Shown: positions 1 through 10,658 of the stretch, one piece after another
How the letters are laid out: the number at the start of each line of letters is the position of its first letter
How positions within the stretch are numbered: the stretch's first letter is position 1
DNA from: Otis tarda
Lineage: Eukaryota; Chordata; Aves; Otidiformes; Otididae
Assembly (NCBI GenBank): GCA_026413225.1
Contig: CM048556.1
Coordinates: 21,863,115-21,927,114, forward strand
Length of the DNA stretch: 64,000 nucleotides
Reading direction: 5' to 3'
The notes under the pieces: generated by a model
Database searches by the model: none
Seen by the model: the letters and a program-made list of their open reading frames with translations, nothing else
What the model was told of the DNA's origin: nothing
Made by a program: the position numbers and the translations under genes

Positions 1-114
1 CTTCTGCCAAGCCTTGCGCTGCATTTTGGAACCTTGGGAGGTAGGAGGGAGGGAAAAGAAAAAGATTAAATCGAGCATAAAATAAGCATGAAAAAAAATA
101 CAAGTGAAATACGA

Positions 115-3100
115 CGTTCTCTAAAAATCTGAAGTTTATTCATTAGAACTCAGTGAAAGGAACATTCATTTTTAAACACAATCAATACATTGAAAAGTTT
201 AAAGGACTAGTAGCAATGAGACCAGAAACAAAAAGAAAAAAAACTCCAAAATTTCAGACAAGTTGGTCACCTGGGAGAGCCGCCTCCGCTCCCGGCCCGC
301 AGCGGGACGCAGAGGGGAAGCACGGGGCGAGCTGGGACGGGGGTGAATTATTTTATTTTTTAGAACTGGGAGGCTTTTCAGGGTTTAATTTATCACTTCA
401 CCCAAAGGCAGCGGCTAGGGCGCCTCGACACCGGCCAGAAGAGCAGGCAGCCCGGCTGGAAAGGAGGGAGCCGCAAAGCCGGGGGGCAGAGGGAATGTGA
501 GATGCGGCGCGGGTCTGAGCACCCCAGGAATGTTTGCCGAGCGTCCCGCCCATCCAGTCCCCGTGCAGGGAACGGGGGCAAACCCACTTCAAAAAAAAAA
601 AAAAAAAAAAAGCACTGTTAGGGGAAGAGCTATTTAATTAAAAGACATTAAAATGCAGAGCCACATTTCGTAGCGGCAGTCGCCATCTCTGCTGGCGTTG
701 GCGGAGGGGAAAGAAGGGGAAAAAAATTGCTTTTGGCTGAAATCTTTTAGCTTTTCAGCATTTGATTTTCGTTCACCGTTTGGCATTGTTCTTGCCTGCT
801 CAGCTCATCACCGTGGCCGTGCAGAGCAGGTACTTCAGCCCTTGCACCCCGTGCAGGGTCGCGGACTCCGCAGGGGCAAAATCCTACAGAGGCAAGCCAA
901 GAAAGCAGCAGATCCACTCAACTCAAGAAAAAATCCAAAAGCGAGAAGAGCCACGTTAACCACCGCTGGGCCTCAGCTTACCAGAAGCTCTCCTTGCGTT
1001 TCTCATCCCAAAATTCGAGGCAGTGTTACTCCAGGAAGATGCTTTGCTGAGGAGAAGGCAGAAAGCCCCGCTCACCCCGTGCGTTCCCCAGGATTATTTA
1101 AAGAGCAATCCTGAGTCACGGAGCAGCGATGCTGCCTGCGCAAGGGCCAAAGCCCGGCTCCCAGCCTGGCCCGGGGGAAAAGGGGAGAAGAAATTTGTCA
1201 CCGGTTTCAAGACATCGCCACGCACCAGCCAACAGCATCGCCTGCCCGGGGATTTAGGAAAAGCCCCACTTTTTGGGTAAAATAACTTAAGCACACAGAA
1301 GGGAAAGCCCCAGCTCAAATCTAGTTTAACAGACGGTCAACAATACTTCAGGGAGAATTCACCAAAGCCCACAGATTGACTGAAACCAAAGCTTAAAAAA
1401 AAGAAATCACAACGGACAAGCGTGACAAAGCAGTAGGAAAACAAAGACGTCTCAGCGGTGTCCGCGAGGAGCGAGCGCGTGTACGGCGACGGAGCGGCTG
1501 CGGGTCTCAGCTGGCCCCGGCGGCGAAGCGGGACAGGACGTGAGGGGAGGACAGGAGGCGCGAGGGGGGCTCCTCGCGTGGCGCGGGCGGCAGCAGCAGT
1601 CATTGCCTTTCCTCCGCGGGAAGGGTGAACCGCACCGCTCGGAAAGACAAGGCGCAGAGTGAAAGAACAGTCCATAGAATTTCCCCCGTGAATATAAAAT
1701 GCAAAACTATACAAAAATAGATAAAATTGACCATTTTCTCACGTGTATAAAAACAAAGGAACAAACAAACAACTCCCGCAGTCCCCAACGCAATACAGTT
1801 ACTTGGTACGCTGACCCAAACGGCGGCTTCACCACAAACCAACAGCCAAAATTAATCGCATCCAGGTGAGCTTCCCCTAACGTCTTGGCAAGGCAATCTG
1901 CTCTTCCTGACCTATTTCTGGTTCAGAAGCCCTTTTTCACTCTCCAATTTGAGTTCCTCAGGTAAGGCGGTGTTTGACTAACGGTTGGATCCAGATCAGG
2001 ACTAGAAGATCTATCCCGGGACAGGCGGGTATTTTGGGAAGAGCAGTGCCTCAGGCAGTAAAATCCAATCTCTCTACGGCACCGATAATTTACAGGCTGG
2101 GTTGGCACGTTGAAAATTCTTATTTCTTTGGGTTAATGGGGCAGAGTGCGCCAATAATCCAGCAAATTGGCTCCAAAAATGCTTTTAGAAACTCATTTTA
2201 AATCAACAGATACTTGCTTCATTTAGCTCACATCAAATTAAGAGGAGAAACCTTTGGTGCACAGTCAGGTCATCAAGTCTGGGCTGTATTGCTTTCGCAC
2301 ATTCGAGCCCGGGAGCCGTTTTCGCTAAGCCTTCCCGTCACGTACCTACAAACACAAAGAATTATTCCTAGAGACATGCATCTGCAACTGAACATTCATT
2401 TTAGCACCGAGACGCTTCCACACCTCACCAAGACTTTGGCAAAGGCTGCACCGGGTCTAAGCAGAACGCTACGCAAAACCCCCCTAAGCCTGCGAGATGC
2501 CTTTGGTGACACGCTGAAATGAAATAGAAATTTAAAAATTCAGTGAGGGGCTGCTGCTCCGGCCAAGCTGTGAACGCCCGTCTGCGCGACAGTGTCCCCG
2601 GCGTCGCCGGCAGGATTTGCTCCTGGTTTTTATTTTTTTTTCGAGCGGGAGCGGCAGCAAAAGCCAGGTTTGTCCCACAAAATCCCCTCCGGTTGCACGG
2701 AAGGATGGGAGGGAAAAGCCACAGCACGGCGGGTTCCTGCAGGAACCGCAGCAGTACTGGTAGGAAAACACTGAAAAATTCATGTTTTTAAGCCCATGGA
2801 TACACAGATGGGTCCACTCCAGGCTCAGCAGTCCGTTCAGGAAGGAAAAAACCACATAAATAAGTCGAACTGCGGGCAGGCAAAGCTGGGCTTTGCCTTT
2901 CCCCACTCCTTCACAGATACACAAGGGCAGGGCACTATGGAGTCTCTTCCCAAAAAGAAATATTGGGACCACATTTTGCCTGGGGGAAAAAAAAAAACCC
3001 AAACCCAGAACAGCTCCCCGTGCCTGGAAATAGAGCGATACCAGGAGGCTGCTGACGTCTCCAACCGGAGCCCCGTCCGTAAGGAGTTGGCAGGAAAAGT

Positions 3101-4548
3101 GGGCTAGGGCTGGGCAGAGCCGCCCCTCACCCCGCACTTCGCTCCGGAGATGGGAGAAACCTCTGAGCTTTCCAGTTTGGGATTTTTTTTGTTTTAATGC
3201 TACAAACTCTGCTGCAAAGAAAAGCAGAAAACGGGCAACTCAAGGGAGGAAACAAAAATCATCATCGGTAAAGGAATTAAAATCGGAATACAGAGCTCGG
3301 ACAGGAGGAAGAGGCTTTGTCAGTCACGGAGAGGGAGGTTTGGTTTCGAGACGAGCGTGTTGAGATCACGGAGGACACAGGAGACGTCTTGGGGCGCAAT
3401 GGCCTGGAACAGACGCTTCCGGGAGCTCGTAGGACCTCCTCAGATGGAGTCTGTCTCCTCAGCTCCCGTCCCTCCTCCACACTCCTTCAAAGAGGAAAAA
3501 GAACTCCAAAACCTGCAGCAACCTCCAGCTTTTGCGTTCCCTCCAGCCAGGAGGAAGAAGTCGTGAAGCCTAATTTAGGCTGCGGTACATCCCGTATTCC
3601 AACGAACAGAATACTTGCCTCCTATGAGTTTATGCAAAGAAAACAACCGTAAAATAATTAAAAACAACAACCCACAAAACTTCCTTTTGAAGAAAGTAAC
3701 AGCATCTGCAACTTCACAGCCACAGGCACGATGCAAATTTAGCTTATTTCAAAGACCTCGTCCGCGCGCCCATGGCTCGGGAGAGGCGAGGCGCATGGGA
3801 CAAAGCACGGGAAAGGCTTCCGCCGGGAACGGCGCGCTGTGAAGACAGATCGTGACAGAGAAGGGACCGGCACTTTGTTCCAAACAGGGACACCATCAAC
3901 AGCTCACCTCTGTGAGTGCGGTTATTTTTGAGCAAATTAAAACCTGGAAAATATCAGCACGCACACGAAAGCTCCTGCTTTCCTCTGGGGCAAGGGGAAA
4001 GAAAATAAATAAATACAAACGTTACTGCAAAGTTCCCCTTTCGGCTGACTCGCCTCCCGCCCTCGCTCTGGAAATAACCGGCGTCCTTCCTCCCAGCCTC
4101 CCCAAACCGAGACCGAGGTGGAAGACATTCAAAGTGAGCCTGAACCACAGCATTTCACCAAGAAGAGGAAGAAAAAACCCAGTTTCTCTCCAAAGTTTCC
4201 CCGAGGCTCGCTCCCCAGCTCCAATCCTGCCGAAAAACCCCAAACCTGCCACGCTAGCAAAGGGTCTGTCCCAGCTTTTAATCTAGCAGCAACGCGAGCG
4301 TGTGCTGGGGCTGCCGCTGCGCTTGGCGTGCGAGAGCGTGGCGCTGGAAAACGAGGAAGTGTCTCGGTGTTAACGTGCGAATCCCGGCGGCGGCTCCGAA
4401 CCCTGCCGGAGCATCCGCAGCGGCGAGACCACGTACCGCGGCTGGAGAGGCTCCTTCTCAGCCCAGGTCTAAATCAAGGTCACTCACAAATCCCTCGCTA
4501 ATGTCCATTTTCTCCCTCTTACAAAGCTTTCACGCCCTCCCCAAGCAG
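115..4548 (-). other. AMER1: AMER1 3' untranslated region (probable)
   Basis: About 4.4 kb between the AMER1 stop codon and a minus-strand AATAAA at 135-140, followed by T-rich sequence. No other gene is recognisable here; the many open frames are short and look random. It contains a 21-base A run on the plus strand at 591-611. The exact 3' end is inferred from the signal, not proven. A second minus-strand AATAAA at 352-357 could give a slightly shorter form. Confidence 0.55.
135..140 (-). terminator. AMER1: polyadenylation signal AATAAA, AMER1
   Basis: The plus strand reads tttatt, i.e. AATAAA on the minus strand, in an AT-rich context. Cleavage is expected 10-30 bases further on, near position 115. 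It is the last such signal before the window ends on the AMER1 side. Confidence 0.5.
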
Positions 4549-7500
4549 CTATTTGGCTTCGGCGACATTCACTGCAGCGCTCCGGCAGCCGGCGGGCAGC
4601 GCGTGGCCGGGGGCGACTCTGCTTTTCAGGGGCTCTCCGCAGCGCTCCGGGCTTTTTCCGGTGTCGGCGCCGCCGTTGGGATGCTGCGGCACGCCCTGGG
4701 CGATGCCGACGGGTTTGCACTTGGTGCGTTTCTCCGGGGAGCAAGCGAAGGTAAAGCTCGGGGGCAGCTCGGGCTGCGTTTCTCCCACGGGTACGACGCG
4801 GGGCAGCTTGCTGGCTGCCATTTCTCCCTGGTACCTGTAGGGTCCGGCCGCCTCCCGGGACGGCAGAGGTAAATTGGAGGGCCTGAGCGGGTGCCTGTTC
4901 AGCTCCGGCTCCTGGGGCCGCCTGTCCGGCGTCTCTCTGGCGACATTCCGGGAAAGAGACAGGAAAGGGGCCGTGGTGTCCAGCTGCTCCGATGGCTCCC
5001 AGGCACTCTCCATCGCGGCGGCCGGAGCGAAAGCCCAGTGCTGCATCCCCCCGGCGGCTGCGTCGGTGTCGTGCTGGAGGTGCTGCGAGCACGGCCAGCT
5101 CAACCCGCCATCGGGCGCCACCAGCTCGCCCTCCTCCTTGCTCCTGCTCCTCCTCGCTCCACCCGAGTCCTTTTTGCCACCCTCTCGCTTCGCCCAGAGC
5201 CGGCACGGCTGAGGGCAGCCCTTGGCAACCTGCGAGTCGGCAAGCTCGAACTCCAGGCTCTCCGTGTCCAGCGACCGGCTCCTCCGGTCGACGGAGAGCG
5301 GCGCTGGCATGGAGGGGCTCAGCCCGTGGAGGCGCAGGTGGCGGGGCAGGCTGGCCACCCCCCAGTTGCAGCTCTGGAAGGAGCCCAGGGGGTACCCCGG
5401 GGACATTCTCTCGTCACATTCGGCCAACGACTCTTTCCGTCCGTAGCCGTCGTCAAAGGCCTCGGCAATGTCCTCGCCGGCGTTCATCTCGGGGTGCTGC
5501 TCGCACTCCCCTTCTCCTTCCTGCTCCACATCGACCACGTCGAAGGTGACCATGGTGGGGAGGGCAGGCAGGTTCTGGGTGAAGGAAGAGCCGGAGGCCG
5601 AGCTCCCCAGACTTTCGGACAGGCTGGAGAAGAGGGTTCCGCTGCTGGCAAACTCCACCAGCGCCTGCGAGAAGCTCACAGCGTGCTCGGGCTCGCCTTC
5701 GCTGCCCGCCTGGGCCTTGCCGCTGGTGGTCTCCGCTCCGCCGCCGCACTCGTGCTCCGGGAGGCTGCAGCCGGGGAACAGCCCTGCTTTGGCCGGGGTG
5801 ACGCCACCGTGGATGGAGCCCCCAAACAAGCCACAATCCGGGTCCGAGTCGAACCCCAGGTTGTTCTTTGTGAGCTGAATAAGGCAACTTCCCTGGGCTT
5901 TTTGGCTGTTGTAACAGTTTTCTGGACACAGGGTCCCTGGAAAATCCCTCCACTCTGGATTTTCAGCTCTAGCCACCGAAACCTCGCTATTCACAGCCCT
6001 GTTTGGGGCGTGCGAGGCCACCTGCTCACTACCAAGGCCACTCTGACTCTTGCCAATCGAGTTGGCTGCTCTAGTTTTACATTCAACGCACTGCTGTTCC
6101 CGGGGACGCTGCTCCTTGCTGGGAACATCAAGCCGTTTCAAGACCGGTTCCCGGTGCAGCTCCCAGTACAGCAGCTCTTTCTGAATGGCCGCCAGCCGCT
6201 CTTCTTCCGTTTCCATCACCCCTCTTTTCTGGTCCATCACCTGGATCAGGTTCTTCTCGGCAGGGAGGCAGAAGTCCAAGATGTAGCTGAAGATCACCGG
6301 GTGTGAGACTTTGCTCTCAAACAGGGATTCCTCCCCGTGAGAGGGACTCATCAGCGCGTCAAACTCATAAAGTGCGTCGCCGCTGTAGCTGTCTCTGGGA
6401 AGACCGTCCTTCTTGATCTCACCGAGCCCATCTCCGCCTTCGTCCTCCGGTCCCGGCGTGGTGGAGTCGTAATAACCCTCGTCGCTATTCGGGGCGGACT
6501 CTTGCTGGTCACTCTGCGGCGTCAGGAGGTCGACGCCATCCATCGCGTCGCCCATGTAGGGGTGGGCTTCCGCATTGTGCGAGGCACGTGTCTCCAACTT
6601 GCTACTCAACACCTGGGCTCCGTAGCTCCTGTCCCCTGCCATGTGGCTGTTCCATATCTGGTGGAGGTACTCCTCTGCCTCCTCAGGGATGGCCATCTCC
6701 TCCCCGCCACCCTGGTAGGTGACCAGGCAGGAGCTCCGTTTAGCGGCGTCTCTGCTGCGCTCCACAGAGATGGTGCTCTCAGCGATGTCGGGCTCAGCGA
6801 TGTCGTCTCCGCACCCCGTGAGGGAATCGAAGCTCTTCAGGGACGTGGCGTCTCCTAAGATGAGGCTTAGCAGGTCCCCGGAGTGCAGGCAGGGAGGGTC
6901 GTTGTCCATGAAGTCTGGGTGAAAGTCCGGCAGGAGGTTGCCATAATCGAACTCCACGCAGACAACAGCGTCAGCCTCTGATTTCGCATCCGGAACGTCC
7001 CTCTTCCCCGGCACCACCACCGCGCTGCCCTCAGAGCCGCCCTCATCGGCTGCGAGACAGCCGGGCTCGGCAGCCTCACCACAGTTGGCCGCTGTGCCGA
7101 GCGAGCGGTCATCCTCCGAGCTGCCGGAGCAGGCTGCGGCAGGGGGGACAGGTCCCCGGCCCCCTCCCTCCGCGGCCCCCCGGCTCTCCACTCGGGCAGC
7201 AGGAGCTTTGCCGGCCTCCTCCGGATCCCCGGGCCACTCGGGGAGCTCTGCTTTCTCGCTCTCGGCAACCTTGCTCTTGCGGTGACGCCGGATGCTGTTA
7301 AAAAACCCTTTCAGGCCTTTTTTGGGTCTGGGAAAGGAGGACTTCTCTCCATTGGGCTTTTTCTCACAGCCTTCGATGCTCCCAGGTGGAGAGCTGTCCT
7401 GCTGGCTGAAATCAAACTTGGCGCTGGTCTCCACGGCCAAGTGAGCGCTTTGGGAGCTTGGCAAAGGGCAAGGAAGCGAATCCCTGCCCCCCTCCGAAGG

Positions 7501-7860
7501 GCTTTCCAGCGGCGCCCCGCTGCCCTTGTCGTACGCAGCACCGCTGAGCCCGTCGTGGGTCTTACACTTACTGAGGCCCTTTTTAGAGGCGACCTTCCCC
7601 TGGCCTTTGCTCCTGCCTCCGAAGAAACTGGGCAGCGTACAGATGCTCCTCTTCCCGCCGAACAGCTTGAAAGCCGTTTTCTTCAGCTTGCCGGGGGGCG
7701 GCTGAGGCGGCTGCGGCTCCGCAGCCGCCACGGAGGCGTCGCCCCACTCAGGCGGCCGGTCTCCGTTCTCCTCCCGCCGCTGGTCGCTTCCCTCCCGCTG
7801 CCCGCAGAGCGCCGACTGCGACCTGGTCTGGGCAGGCTCCTCCGCGCAGCCCGTTTCCAT
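4549..7860 (-). CDS. AMER1: AMER1 (APC membrane recruitment protein 1, WTX)
   Basis: Single uninterrupted coding exon of 1103 aa, close to the roughly 1135 aa of human AMER1 and far longer than AMER2. The product is a plasma-membrane scaffold that recruits APC and tunes beta-catenin destruction and LRP6 signalling. Two basic, membrane-binding segments are visible: residues about 58-71 (KLKKTAFKLFGGKR), followed by ICTLPSFFGG, and about 180-197 (KKGLKGFFNSIRRHRKSK). Family-diagnostic blocks follow: DATSLKSFDSLTGCGD (about 337-352), KRSSCLVTYQGGGEEMA (about 374-390), LLTPQSDQQESAPNSDEGYY (about 445-464) and METEEERLAAIQKELLYWEL (about 549-568). Later blocks include VSFSQALVEF and NRRSRSLDT-like DRRSRSLDT. 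The start ATG has a good context (agctgccATGG). The Arg-Glu-Ala repeat array of mammalian AMER1 is absent after residue 570, and the acidic tract near residue 390 is short. It is the 3'-most gene of a minus-strand trio with ASB12 and MTMR8. The identification is secure. Confidence 0.97.
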   Translation of the reverse strand: METGCAEEPAQTRSQSALCGQREGSDQRREENGDRPPEWGDASVAAAEPQPPQPPPGKLKKTAFKLFGGKRSICTLPSFFGGRSKGQGKVASKKGLSKCKTHDGLSGAAYDKGSGAPLESPSEGGRDSLPCPLPSSQSAHLAVETSAKFDFSQQDSSPPGSIEGCEKKPNGEKSSFPRPKKGLKGFFNSIRRHRKSKVAESEKAELPEWPGDPEEAGKAPAARVESRGAAEGGGRGPVPPAAACSGSSEDDRSLGTAANCGEAAEPGCLAADEGGSEGSAVVVPGKRDVPDAKSEADAVVCVEFDYGNLLPDFHPDFMDNDPPCLHSGDLLSLILGDATSLKSFDSLTGCGDDIAEPDIAESTISVERSRDAAKRSSCLVTYQGGGEEMAIPEEAEEYLHQIWNSHMAGDRSYGAQVLSSKLETRASHNAEAHPYMGDAMDGVDLLTPQSDQQESAPNSDEGYYDSTTPGPEDEGGDGLGEIKKDGLPRDSYSGDALYEFDALMSPSHGEESLFESKVSHPVIFSYILDFCLPAEKNLIQVMDQKRGVMETEEERLAAIQKELLYWELHREPVLKRLDVPSKEQRPREQQCVECKTRAANSIGKSQSGLGSEQVASHAPNRAVNSEVSVARAENPEWRDFPGTLCPENCYNSQKAQGSCLIQLTKNNLGFDSDPDCGLFGGSIHGGVTPAKAGLFPGCSLPEHECGGGAETTSGKAQAGSEGEPEHAVSFSQALVEFASSGTLFSSLSESLGSSASGSSFTQNLPALPTMVTFDVVDVEQEGEGECEQHPEMNAGEDIAEAFDDGYGRKESLAECDERMSPGYPLGSFQSCNWGVASLPRHLRLHGLSPSMPAPLSVDRRSRSLDTESLEFELADSQVAKGCPQPCRLWAKREGGKKDSGGARRSRSKEEGELVAPDGGLSWPCSQHLQHDTDAAAGGMQHWAFAPAAAMESAWEPSEQLDTTAPFLSLSRNVARETPDRRPQEPELNRHPLRPSNLPLPSREAAGPYRYQGEMAASKLPRVVPVGETQPELPPSFTFACSPEKRTKCKPVGIAQGVPQHPNGGADTGKSPERCGEPLKSRVAPGHALPAGCRSAAVNVAEAK

Positions 7861-7869
7861 GGCAGCTGG

Positions 7870-7944
7870 TCAGTTTGGGTGCATCTAGCTGGAAACGGTG
7901 ACTTTGGTCGCAGGGTCCTCGTCTGGGCGCAGAGACGGAAGCAT
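7870..7944 (-). promoter_or_regulatory. Two upstream ORFs in the AMER1 5' leader
   Basis: Within the 5' UTR part of AMER1 exon 2 there is an ATG at 7944 opening a 19-codon frame (MLPSLRPDEDPATKVTVSS) that stops at 7885. It is followed at once by a second ATG at 7884 opening a 4-codon frame (MHPN) that stops at 7870. Both end before the AMER1 ATG at 7860, in a geometry known to allow reinitiation or to damp translation. The reading is direct; any effect on translation is inferred. Confidence 0.6.
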
Positions 7945-7954
7945 GGTAGCTGAT

Positions 7955-10449
7955 CTAAAGCAAAGAGAAAGGGGAGAGGGGTGAGGAGACGGCAGCGGAC
8001 GGTGCAAAACCAGAGGCCTAGGTGTCAGGAAGCTGAGAGCTTCGTCACCAGCTGGAACTGGAGATGGAAAAGCCTCCGAGAGCCGCTTGGCTCCCTCCAC
8101 TCCTTAAAGCCGGGCACAAAAACATCGTGATGCTTAAACTTATCGGTTTGTAAGCGCAGGAAAATCACGTGTCTCCATCTGGCAGCGTCCCCGCTGCCCA
8201 GGGACGCGCAGGCCCAACCCCTGAGCCACCTCGCTCCAACGCCTGTGGATTCCCAGCCTTCCTGCCACCGGGGCGATGGGGTTTGGTTATCAGCCGCCTT
8301 GGAGCGGGGAAACACGGGCTGCTCCGGCGGGGAGAGGGACCAGCACCTGCCAAACCCCACTCCCAGCTCTCCCAGACCTAGCGCCGGGCTACAGGGACGT
8401 TTTGACAGAAAGCAAAACCAAGACACAGCTAAGCACGTGTCAGGAAGAATGTAATTTACTGTACTTTTGGTTTTTTAGGTTATTTCAGTTGGTTTTAAAA
8501 TAATCTGTCCAGCAAGAAAGAATTGCGTTAGAAACATCCGCTATGAACCACCCTGATCAGACGACCTTAGAAACAGCGAGGTAGCTTTTAAATTTGATCC
8601 TGGGTTGATGTCACTAACAGGAGAACTAAAATAATAACGTTTCTTTTGCAGAGGTGAGGCTGGAGAAAGTAAAAGCAACAAAAATTGTAATGCGCTGCAA
8701 ACCGCTCAAGGCTTAGCTCTTACTGGTGTGAGGCTGGTGAAGCTTCCCGTAGCGTTTAGCCGGACATCTCGAATTAAAACTACACCCAAACGATGGCCTC
8801 TAGCGCCCGCAACCCGACAGCAAACCGGCAATTTACTTTCTTCCCTCAAGTCTGGGGAAGATCACGGTGTTGCTCTGTAATTAACGACAGCCCCTGGTAT
8901 TCACCCGCCCCGCTCAAACCAGCAGCTGGGGCACAGTCAGCAGGCACTGCTTCCCGCCAGCAAACGGGGCTTTTCCAGGTCTGCCCAAGAGCCCTTCTGG
9001 AGTCCTGGGTGCCTCCAAAGCCTCTCTGGAGCCTCTCTGCAGAGATCTGGTTAGACAGGCCCAAAAGAAATCACACACATTTCGTCCGTACACACAGAGT
9101 GCTTAAAACGTTGGGGTGGGGGGTGAAATGAAACAGAAACAAGATTTCAAAAATTCCATTTGAAAATTATTTTGCCGTGGCTCCACGTCAGCACCGGCAT
9201 CAACAGGCACTGCTGCGGCCACACAGCTATTCATAAGTGCTCAAGAAATAAAGTCGCCAAGGGCAAACACCACTGTCGATAAAATGGGAAAACAGGGTTC
9301 TAAAAACAAAAACCACCACAATAATAAAAGGCAGCATTTCATCTACGCTCAGCTTCCTGGGGTAGTCAAGGCCAGATTTGGGTACACTGGGGGAAGAGAG
9401 CAGTCCAGTTTTTGGCCCTAGAGACGGGTATGAGCTGGGCACGTCCAGACGGCCGAGAGGAGCTGGTGGCCCTAGTAAGAGACCCCATGGCTTGGGTCCT
9501 CCTGAGCTACAGTGCGCCTGCGAGAGGAAAGGCACAAACGATCACAGAATCCCAGGATGGTTTGGGTGGGAAGGGACCTCTCCAGGCCACCCAGTCCAAC
9601 CCCCTGCAAGGAGCAGGGACATCTCCAACCAGATCAGGTTGCTCAGAGCCCCATCCAACCTGGCCTGGAATGTTTCCAGGGATGGGGCACCCACCGCCTC
9701 TCTGGGCAACCTGGGACAGTGCTCCACCACTCTCAGCGTCAAAAAATTTTTCCGTATGGCCAGTCTGAATCTACCTCGCTCTATTTTAAAGCCGTTACCC
9801 CTCGTCCTGTCCCACCAGGCCCTGCTGAAGAGTCTCTCCCCACCTTTCCTGCAGCCCCCTTTGGGCACTGGGAGCTGCTCTCAGCTCTCCCCGGAGCCTC
9901 CTCTTCTCCAGGCTGAACAGCCCCAGCTCTCTCAGCCTGGCCTCACAGCAGAGCTGCTCCAGCCCTCTCATCACCTGCGTGGCCTCCTCTGGGCCCTCTC
10001 CAGCAGCTCCACGTCCTTCTGCTGTTGGGGGCTCCAGAGCTGGACGCAGCGCTGCAGGGGGGTCTCACAGAGCGGGGCAGAGGGGCAGGGTCCCCCCCAG
10101 CTGCTGCCCACACTGCCGGGGATGCACCCGGGCCGCGGCTGGGTCACGCTGGGCTTCTCCTCCACCCGCACCCGCACCCCCACGTCCTGCTCCGCGGGGC
10201 CGCTCCCCGCCCGGCCCGGCCCTGCACGCCGGCCCCGAGGGGCGGGTCCAAACCCCCCCGCCCCATCCCCGCCACTCGCGTTCCCCGCCGCGCTCTCCAA
10301 ACTTCGGCCGAGGACGCGCGGCCCCGGCAGCCGGAAGGGGAGGGCAGGCCCCGGCCCGCACCCACCGCCCCGGGAAACCGCCACCGCCCCGCCCCGGCCC
10401 GGCCGGCAGCACAGGCCCCCGCTGCCCGGCCCCGCTCCCCGCCACTTAC
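7955..10449 (-). other. AMER1: AMER1 intron 1 in the 5' UTR
   Basis: The minus strand shows a pyrimidine-rich acceptor ending in tttgctttag at 7955, so exon 2 begins at 7954, 94 bases before the ATG. A consensus donor lies at 10449 (CAGCCG|GTAAGTGG). This matches the human layout of a non-coding first exon and one large coding exon. The intron holds no coding sequence that I recognise; its distal quarter is a CR1 LINE. Confidence 0.7.
9540..10210 (-). mobile_element. CR1 LINE (3' part), minus strand
   Basis: The plus strand starts with the typical antisense CR1 3' end (cacagaatcccaggatggtt tgggtgg, then gggacctctccaggccaccc). It continues through the conserved CR1 body, with phrases such as ccaacctggcctggaatgtt and gaacagccccagctctctca. 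Read on the minus strand it encodes the end of the reverse-transcriptase ORF ([30 protein letters not shown]). The 3' terminus carries an ATTCTGTG-type repeat unit, as is usual for CR1. It is 5'-truncated, as most copies are. Homology fades near 10210 inside the CpG-rich AMER1 promoter region, so that end is approximate. Confidence 0.93.
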
Positions 10450-10520
10450 CGGCTGCGCGGGGCGCGGAGCGGGGCGGGCAGGGGGGGCGCGGTGCGGGAG
10501 CGCGGCCCGGGCCGCCCGGC

Positions 10521-10540
10521 CCAGCCCAGCCCAGCCCAGC
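10521..10540. repeat. Short tandem repeat (CCAGC)x4
   Basis: Four perfect copies of CCAGC within the AMER1 CpG island. Confidence 0.85.
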
Positions 10541-10646
10541 CCGCGGCGAGGGGCGGCCGGGGCAGCGGGTCCGCCCGGCGCGGCCAGCAGGGGCGGGGCC
10601 GCCGTCACGGCCGGGGCGGGGCCTCTGTGACGGAGTGGGCGTGGCC

Positions 10647-10658
10647 CACGTGACGTCA
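10647..10658. promoter_or_regulatory. Composite E-box/CRE (CACGTGACGTCA)
   Basis: A perfect palindromic E-box CACGTG at 10647-10652 overlaps a perfect full cAMP-response element TGACGTCA at 10651-10658, within the AMER1 CpG island. Full-palindrome CREs near start sites are classic CREB/ATF sites, and CACGTG binds USF, MYC and TFE-type factors. Binding by both at once would be sterically unlikely. The motif is seen directly; use by these factors is inferred. Confidence 0.55.

Noticed and set aside
2532-3137. 201-codon minus-strand open frame in the AMER1 3' UTR
   Set aside because: No recognisable domain, low-complexity F/S/L-rich stretches, and a location inside a probable 3' UTR.
4891-6306. 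471-codon open frame on the plus strand
   Set aside because: It is exactly antisense to the AMER1 coding exon; long antisense frames arise from GC-rich codon third positions, and its sequence matches no family.
4549-7860. AMER2 or AMER3 instead of AMER1
   Set aside because: Length (1103 aa), AMER1-specific blocks and adjacency to ASB12 and MTMR8 all favour AMER1.
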